DNA from: Streptomyces sp. LUP47B
GTDB taxonomy: Bacteria; Actinomycetota; Actinomycetes; Streptomycetales; Streptomycetaceae
Length of the DNA: 64,000 nucleotides
Direction of reading: 5' to 3'
Assembly (NCBI RefSeq): GCF_001746295.1
Contig: NZ_MJAH01000001.1
Location: forward strand, 1,159,188-1,223,187
Shown here: positions 59,860-64,000 of the stretch, piece by piece
Numbering within the stretch: position 1 is the stretch's first letter
How the letters are laid out: each line of letters starts with the position of its first letter
The notes under the pieces: generated by a model
Database searches by the model: none
What the model saw: the letters and a program-made list of their open reading frames with translations, nothing else
Told to the model about the DNA's origin: nothing
Translations under genes and position numbers: made by a program

Positions 59860-60717
59860 TCACATCCGTATGCCGGGGCCGTCGATGAACTTCTGCGACA
59901 TCTCGCCGATTCCGGTGATCCAGCTCGTGACCTCGTCACCGGCACGGAGGAACCGAGGGGGTTGCCGCGTCGATCCGATACCCGACGGGGTCCCGGTGAA
60001 GATGACGTCGCCCGGGAGCATCGGCAGCATGTCGGACACGTAAGCGATCAGCTGGGAGACGGAGAAGACCATGTCGGAGCTGTTGCCGTTCTGCATCTCC
60101 TCACCATTCACCGCGCAACCCAGGTCCAACGCGTCAGGGTTCGACAGCTCGTCGGGGGTGACCAGGACAGGGCCGATCGGAGAGTAGCCCGGGTGCGACT
60201 TGCCCAGTGAGTGCTGGGGCGCGCTCCGCGGGCGCTTCTGCGTCGTTCGGTCCGAGATGTCCTGGCCCACCGTGAGTCCGGCCACGTGCGACCATGCCTC
60301 CTCTTCCGGGACCCGGTGCGCCCGCCGGCCAATCACCACGACCAGCTCGACCTCCCAATCGACGGTCGGGCCGGTCAACTCGACGATGTCCCCGGGACCG
60401 GCGATCGAGCTCGGGAACTTGGTGAACACCATAGGGACGTCCGGAACCTCCCAGCCCGCTTCCTCAGCGTGCTTGCGGTAGTTCAACCCGATGCAGAACG
60501 ACTGCCGCGGTCGGGGGCTGACCGGACCGAGTCGGGCCGGGTCGAGAGGGCGCAGCGGCCCCTCGACGCCGGATTCGGCCCAGGCACGGAGCTCGGTCCA
60601 GCGGTCGTAGAGGTTGGTGATGTCGCTGCTGAAGGCTCCGCCGGAAGCCTCGGCGACGTCGAGCGCCTTGTCTCCGATGACGAGCACGGCGCGACCTGAC
60701 TGGGTGGCTAGACGCAT
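59860..60717 (-). CDS. fumarylacetoacetate hydrolase family enzyme
   Basis: 285 aa, typical FAH/HpcE-like length. FCIGLNYRKHAEEAGWEVP near residues 74-92, VDWEVELVVVIGRRAHRV with the metal Glu pair, DISDRTTQ, and GDVIFTGTPSGIGSTRQPP. Probably hydrolyses or tautomerises a ring-cleavage acid. Its stop lies 4 bp before the deacetylase start. The LacI site at 60950 lies 233 bp upstream. Confidence 0.92.
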   Translation of the reverse strand: MRLATQSGRAVLVIGDKALDVAEASGGAFSSDITNLYDRWTELRAWAESGVEGPLRPLDPARLGPVSPRPRQSFCIGLNYRKHAEEAGWEVPDVPMVFTKFPSSIAGPGDIVELTGPTVDWEVELVVVIGRRAHRVPEEEAWSHVAGLTVGQDISDRTTQKRPRSAPQHSLGKSHPGYSPIGPVLVTPDELSNPDALDLGCAVNGEEMQNGNSSDMVFSVSQLIAYVSDMLPMLPGDVIFTGTPSGIGSTRQPPRFLRAGDEVTSWITGIGEMSQKFIDGPGIRM

Positions 60718-61254
60718 GACGACCTTTCGACGATGGGTGGTTCCTGATCGAGGGCCCGGTCCTCCGGGTGAGCACGGTCGTGGCCTGGGAACGAGGCGGA
60801 CATGTTGACGCCGCGCGGAAGTACCGCCAGGACGGGATCCGCCGCGTCGCCGCCGAGCGTCGGCTGAGCGCCGAGATCCCCCGGACCAGGGCGACCGGTA
60901 ACATCGCCGGCCACGTCTGAACCCTTGACAGCCCCCCGTTGATACGTTGTGCTAACGATAGCAGGAGAGTCCCGTGGTTCCACCGTCAAAGGATGCGGCC
61001 GCCCAAGGCTGCGGGCCGCGCCTATCCACCTCACGACGGAAGACGTTTCCGATGCCCCCGCCAGCCTTGCACTCGCCCTCGCGTGATCAGGCGCTCAAAG
61101 TGCAAGCGGACCGCTGGCGCTGTTTATGACCCGTATCAACGGCTCCAACAACGTCGCCGCGCCCTGATCTCGCGCCGTGCCCTTGTCCCATCCGTATCCA
61201 CCCGTCCTTCCACCGGAACGAACAGACATCCGGAACGAACACAGGGGTCAACTG
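60718..61254. other. divergent intergenic region between FAH and VOC genes
   Basis: About 540 bp without a supportable gene. It holds operator copy 3 (60950-60963) and a perfect TTGACA at 60925-60930 on the plus strand, likely part of the rightward promoter. The reason for the long leaders on both sides is not visible. Confidence 0.5.
60950..60963. promoter_or_regulatory. LacI operator copy 3 between divergent genes
   Basis: TGCTAACGATAGCA, identical to copies 1 and 2. It is placed to control both the leftward FAH-deacetylase pair and the rightward VOC gene. Unlike the other copies it is over 200 bp from either start codon. TTGACA begins 25 bp to its left on the plus strand. Confidence 0.75.
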
Positions 61255-61785
61255 ATGACCGACACGACTACCCGGACCCTCAGCCCTGAGCGCGTGAACC
61301 ACTACGCGCTCGCGACCAAGGACATGACCGAGACCCACCGATTCTGGACCGAGGTCATGGGCTGCGAGTTCAAAGCCGCAATCCGCGCCGACGGACACAC
61401 CATGAGCACCGGCGAGGAAGCCCCCGGCTACCTCCACGCCTTCTACGCCTTCAAGGACGGATCATGCATCGCGTTCTTCGAGCTGGCCTCCGACCTGGAC
61501 CCCCAGGACGACGGCGTGCCCTCGTGGGCCAAGCACCTCGCACTCTCGGTCGACTCCCACGAGGAGCTCGAGGCCTGGCACCGCCATCTTGAGCAAACCG
61601 GCGTTGAAGTCGCCGGTGAGGTCGACCACGGCGGTCTCTTCTACTCGCTCTACTTCTTCGACCCCAACGGACAACGGGTCGAGCTGACCTACCAGGCGCG
61701 CGAGCTCAACGGCCAGGACCTGCGCGCCGGCTACGAGACGCTCGAGAGTTGGGCCAACGACAAGGCCGCCGGCACACTCATCTGA
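61255..61785 (+). CDS. VOC (glyoxalase/extradiol dioxygenase fold) family protein
   Basis: 176 aa from ATG 61255. One VOC module: VNHYALATKDMTETHRFWTE with His near residue 16, KHLALSVDSHEELEAW with the second His, and GQRVELTYQ with the Glu ligand, the usual two His and one Glu metal site. It could be a small ring-cleavage dioxygenase, an isomerase or a lyase. Under the third LacI operator, so part of the same regulon as the FAH and hydroxylase genes. Confidence 0.85.
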   Translation: MTDTTTRTLSPERVNHYALATKDMTETHRFWTEVMGCEFKAAIRADGHTMSTGEEAPGYLHAFYAFKDGSCIAFFELASDLDPQDDGVPSWAKHLALSVDSHEELEAWHRHLEQTGVEVAGEVDHGGLFYSLYFFDPNGQRVELTYQARELNGQDLRAGYETLESWANDKAAGTLI

Positions 61786-61848
61786 TGAGGCCCTGAGGAC
61801 TCCTGCCTCCACCTTCGAACCCCAACCTCCAAACCTCAGGAGGCATCC

Positions 61849-62005
61849 GTGGCAACTCCGACGGACGCGCCAGCGATCCCGGGCTACATCGCGGGCACCT
61901 GGACGATCGACCCCCGTGCACAGTAGTCGGGTTTCGTCATAAGGCACCTGGCGGGGAGCAATGTCGGCGTACACCTGAACGTCCCCACCCGCGTACGGGA
62001 GTGTC
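61849..62005 (+). pseudogene. YceI-family protein, N-terminal fragment
   Basis: GTG 61849 with a strong RBS (AGGAGG) starts IPGYIAGTWTIDP, the beginning of YceI-like lipocalin proteins. An in-frame TAG at 61924-61926 interrupts it. Beyond it the same frame still reads SGFVIRHLAGSNVG, matching the next strand of the family (VGFxVRHL). The rest is replaced by transposase remnant DNA. It follows the VOC gene by 63 bp. Confidence 0.7.
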
Positions 62006-62009
62006 ATGA

Positions 62010-62624
62010 ATCAGGCTCTGGCCCGTAATGGGTGGTAGCGCTGTGTAGCGATCACTGGAGAAGCGCGGTGGCGGAGCAGGGGGGACCCGGCTCGGCCGTG
62101 CATCTGCCTCGTGATCCGTTTGGTTCGTGTGTTGACGCCTTCAGTGCGGCCGTTGTGGTCCGGGAGGGTGAGTCCGGCGTCGACGGGCTGCGGTCGAGTT
62201 CGAGACCTCGATGAGCTTGGCGTCTTTGCTCTGCGTCTGGGGCACCAGTGCGGACAGGCAGGACGTCGATCTGCTCACCGCTCTAGGCGTCGATGATCAC
62301 GGTGGCGTACCGGTGCAGGCGCTTGAGGGCGAAGTCATCGACGCCGAACACGCGCGGGACGCGCAGCGGCGGCAGCGTGCTGCGCGTAAGCATGCGCAGA
62401 GCGGTCGAACGGGAGATGGCGTCCGCCAGCACGCGGCAGAGGCGGGCGCCCGCCCTGCCCGCTAACTCCTCTATTCCGCAGCCGAGTTGGTCGGTCATGT
62501 GGTTGGTACGACGCTGGTAGCGCTCCACGACAGCCGGGAACCTCTCGCGGAACGTCTGCCGCGGGCAGCCGATTGGAGGTCGGTTCCGGGCATCGCCCGT
62601 GGTTTTAGCGGGCCTGGGCGTCAC
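62010..62624 (-). mobile_element. ISL3-family transposase remnant, internally deleted
   Basis: On the reverse strand 62624-62283 encodes an N-proximal part (RQTFRERFPAVVERYQRR, LRVPRVFGVDDFALKR with the catalytic-type DDF). Around 62190-62020 another frame encodes the C-terminal part (LTLPDHNGRTEGVNTRTKRI, then RQMHGRAG and LLRHRA). Several hundred bases between them, holding the rest of the DDE core, are missing. The piece ends just where the YceI gene breaks off, so this IS probably disrupted it. Confidence 0.75.
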
Positions 62625-62818
62625 CCTTGCTTTTGCGAGAGGGCCTCACCGTGCCACACCACAACTATCAGGCAGAACCACAGCGGCAGATCCCTCACGC
62701 GTTCGGCCGACTGGGCTTTCACCGGCTTCGTCCGGCTGCGTCCGAGCTCGTGCTGCTCGGGATCTCACCGGCTGGTAGCGGCTTGGCGCACGGCCGGATG
62801 TGTTCCCGCTCGTCGTGG

Positions 62819-63688
62819 TCACACGGTGGTGCTGGCCTTGCGGAATTCCAGTGGAGTCACCCCGGTGTGGCGGGTGAAGAACTTGCCGAAGTTGCTGGCT
62901 TCGGTGAAGCCGAGCCGGGTGGCGATGGACAGCACGGTCCGGTCGGTGTGGCCGAGCAGTCGTTTGGCCTCGAGCAGGACGCGGGCGTCGACGACGTGTT
63001 TCGCGGAGTATCCGGTGGCGGCCAGGGATGCCCGGGTGAGGGTCTTGGCTGTGTAGCCGAGCCGGGCGGCGTAGTCCTCGACCTGGCGGGTGGAGGCGTA
63101 GGAGCGTTCGATTTCCTGGAGGAAACGGGTGTAGATGTGCCCTCCGTCTCCCGGGTCGGGGTGGTCGGCGGGGGCGGGCAGTCGACGAATGCGCAGGATG
63201 ACGGCGGCGAGCATGTGTCGGAGGAAGTGGGCGTCGGGGGTGGCCGTTTTCGACTCCGCGTGTAGTTCGGTGATGAGGGTGACCAGCCGACTCAGCTCCT
63301 CCTGATCCAGATCTCTGCGCACGGTCCGGACGGGGTCCCGCAGCATGTGCTCTGTCGTCGGCAGGGGATGCGGGAAGTCCGGTGTGAACCAGATCAGCCA
63401 TCCCGAAAGACCGGGTGCGAGAACGCCGCGCTGGACCTGTCCGGTCCGTATCCACAGCAGTGTGCCCGGCGCGCAGGCATAGGGGACGAAGTCCACCTCG
63501 TGCTCGTCGGAACCGGCGGTGACCAAGGCGATCTGGTCGAAGTCGAGGCGGTGAGGGCCCGATTCCGGTATGCACTCGGCACGCTCGCGTGCCTCGTTCG
63601 TGGTCGCTACCTCGATGCCCAGACCCGGCAGGGGTCCGAGGCGCTGGTAGTCGACTCGTGGGATGACGGGTCCGGTAATGACGGTCAC
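62819..63688 (-). CDS. AraC-family transcriptional regulator
   Basis: 289 aa from GTG 63688. The N-terminal cupin-like AraC domain (FDQIALVTAGSDEHEVDF, GTLLWIRTGQVQRGV) is followed by the C-terminal HTH pair (VEDYAARLGYTAKTLTRASL and LSIATRLGFTEASNFGKFF). An in-frame extension to 63895 is possible but runs through the divergent promoter. A perfect 16-bp palindrome lies 43 bp upstream. It probably regulates the divergent quinone-reductase-like gene. Confidence 0.88.
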   Translation of the reverse strand: MTVITGPVIPRVDYQRLGPLPGLGIEVATTNEARERAECIPESGPHRLDFDQIALVTAGSDEHEVDFVPYACAPGTLLWIRTGQVQRGVLAPGLSGWLIWFTPDFPHPLPTTEHMLRDPVRTVRRDLDQEELSRLVTLITELHAESKTATPDAHFLRHMLAAVILRIRRLPAPADHPDPGDGGHIYTRFLQEIERSYASTRQVEDYAARLGYTAKTLTRASLAATGYSAKHVVDARVLLEAKRLLGHTDRTVLSIATRLGFTEASNFGKFFTRHTGVTPLEFRKASTTV

Positions 63689-63730
63689 GAGTCCCGAGCG
63701 TACCTGGGAGGAACGGGCTCGGACGGCTTC

Positions 63731-63746
63731 ACTTGATGCATCAAGT
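63731..63746. promoter_or_regulatory. perfect 16-bp palindrome between araC and the divergent gene
   Basis: ACTTGATGCATCAAGT is fully self-complementary. It lies in the 212-bp divergent region and is a likely operator, though AraC proteins usually bind direct repeats, so another regulator may be involved. Confidence 0.6.
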
Positions 63747-63900
63747 TCCTCGGGCGGCACGGTCAGTGCACCAGCCGGTTCAGGCGATCGCCCGTGAGAG
63801 GCGTACGCGCCGGTGCCATGGAGTGGTGCCGGTGCGCTTGGCCTGACGGCCGGCTGCGACCGCCTCGTCCCACCGTTTCCACGTAAGGGTTTCATTCATC

Positions 63901-64000
63901 ATGTCCAAGGTTCTTCTGCTCGTTGGTCATCCCAATCTGTCCGCCTCCAGGCACAACGGGGCACTCGTCGACGCCGTACGCGACCTGCAGCACGTGACCG
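63901..64000 (+). CDS. NAD(P)H-quinone oxidoreductase / flavodoxin-like fold, start only (cut by window edge)
   Basis: From ATG 63901 the 33 visible residues read SKVLLLVGHPNLSASRHNGA, the first beta strand and phosphate loop of the KefF/NQO1-type flavodoxin-fold NAD(P)H oxidoreductases (GHP-x-hydrophobic-SxS). The rest is outside the window. Divergent from the AraC gene, which likely controls it. Confidence 0.75.
   Translation, partial: MSKVLLLVGHPNLSASRHNGALVDAVRDLQHVT

Noticed and set aside
60464..61034. Reverse-strand frames between the FAH and VOC genes
   Set aside because: They cross the operator and the FAH start and show no recognisable protein; the region is better explained as a divergent promoter.

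Overview
The window looks like accessory DNA of a high-GC actinomycete, most likely a Streptomyces or close relative. GC is high with strong third-position GC bias. GTG starts and 4-bp gene overlaps (ATGA, GTGA) are common, several genes appear leaderless, and TTA codons are almost absent outside one mobile-element gene. I see no rRNA, tRNA, CRISPR array or core housekeeping operon. The dense mix of catabolic operons, regulators, a transposon and broken genes fits a chromosome arm or large plasmid. Genus is inferred, not shown.

Layout. 1-10.8 kb: edge-truncated xdhC, zinc alcohol dehydrogenase, MFS exporter with a divergent MmyB-type regulator, TetR regulator facing an SDR over a perfect 14-bp inverted repeat, an NmrA-like gene, and a large secreted GH78 alpha-L-rhamnosidase. 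11.2-21.4 kb: a Tn7-like module made of a cluster of TnsB-site-like repeats, tniQ1, an overlapping tnsA-tnsB-tnsC operon, a duplicated decayed tnsC tail and a second tniQ. The two TniQ proteins are clear paralogues with very different codon use. 21.5-28.3 kb: an island holding a PLP lyase, an ABM-like protein, an XRE-cupin regulator, an AIPR (abortive infection) protein and several pseudogenes.

28.3-38.4 kb: a leftward operon for aromatic catabolism, divergent from a LysR regulator. It encodes two FAH-family hydrolases, a cyclase, an FAD monooxygenase, an amidohydrolase, an extradiol (meta-cleavage) dioxygenase, one intact and one dead SDR, and a 3-oxoacid CoA-transferase pair. 38.7-46.0 kb: HxlR regulator, recombinase fossil, enoyl-CoA hydratase, then an AraC regulator with a compact resorcinol/hydroxyquinol pathway (phenol hydroxylase, maleylacetate reductase, hydroxyquinol 1,2-dioxygenase). 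46.0-49.0 kb: a cytochrome P450 with its own ferredoxin and ferredoxin reductase.

49.2-61.8 kb: a third catabolic region that appears to be one LacI regulon. Three copies of TGCTAACGATAGCA lie before the FAD monooxygenase, before lacI itself, and between a FAH/deacetylase pair and a VOC gene. Two of the copies end one base before the start codon and contain the -10 box of what look like leaderless promoters. The lacI operon also carries an APH-family kinase and an enolase homologue whose catalytic His is Ala, so it probably has a non-glycolytic role. 61.8-64.0 kb: a YceI fragment cut by an ISL3-family transposase remnant, an AraC regulator, and the start of a quinone-reductase-like gene.

Taken together, three ring-attack modules (extradiol, intradiol, and the LacI-regulated set with FAH/VOC enzymes) sit side by side next to a Tn7-like element and many gene fossils, which suggests repeated acquisition and decay.
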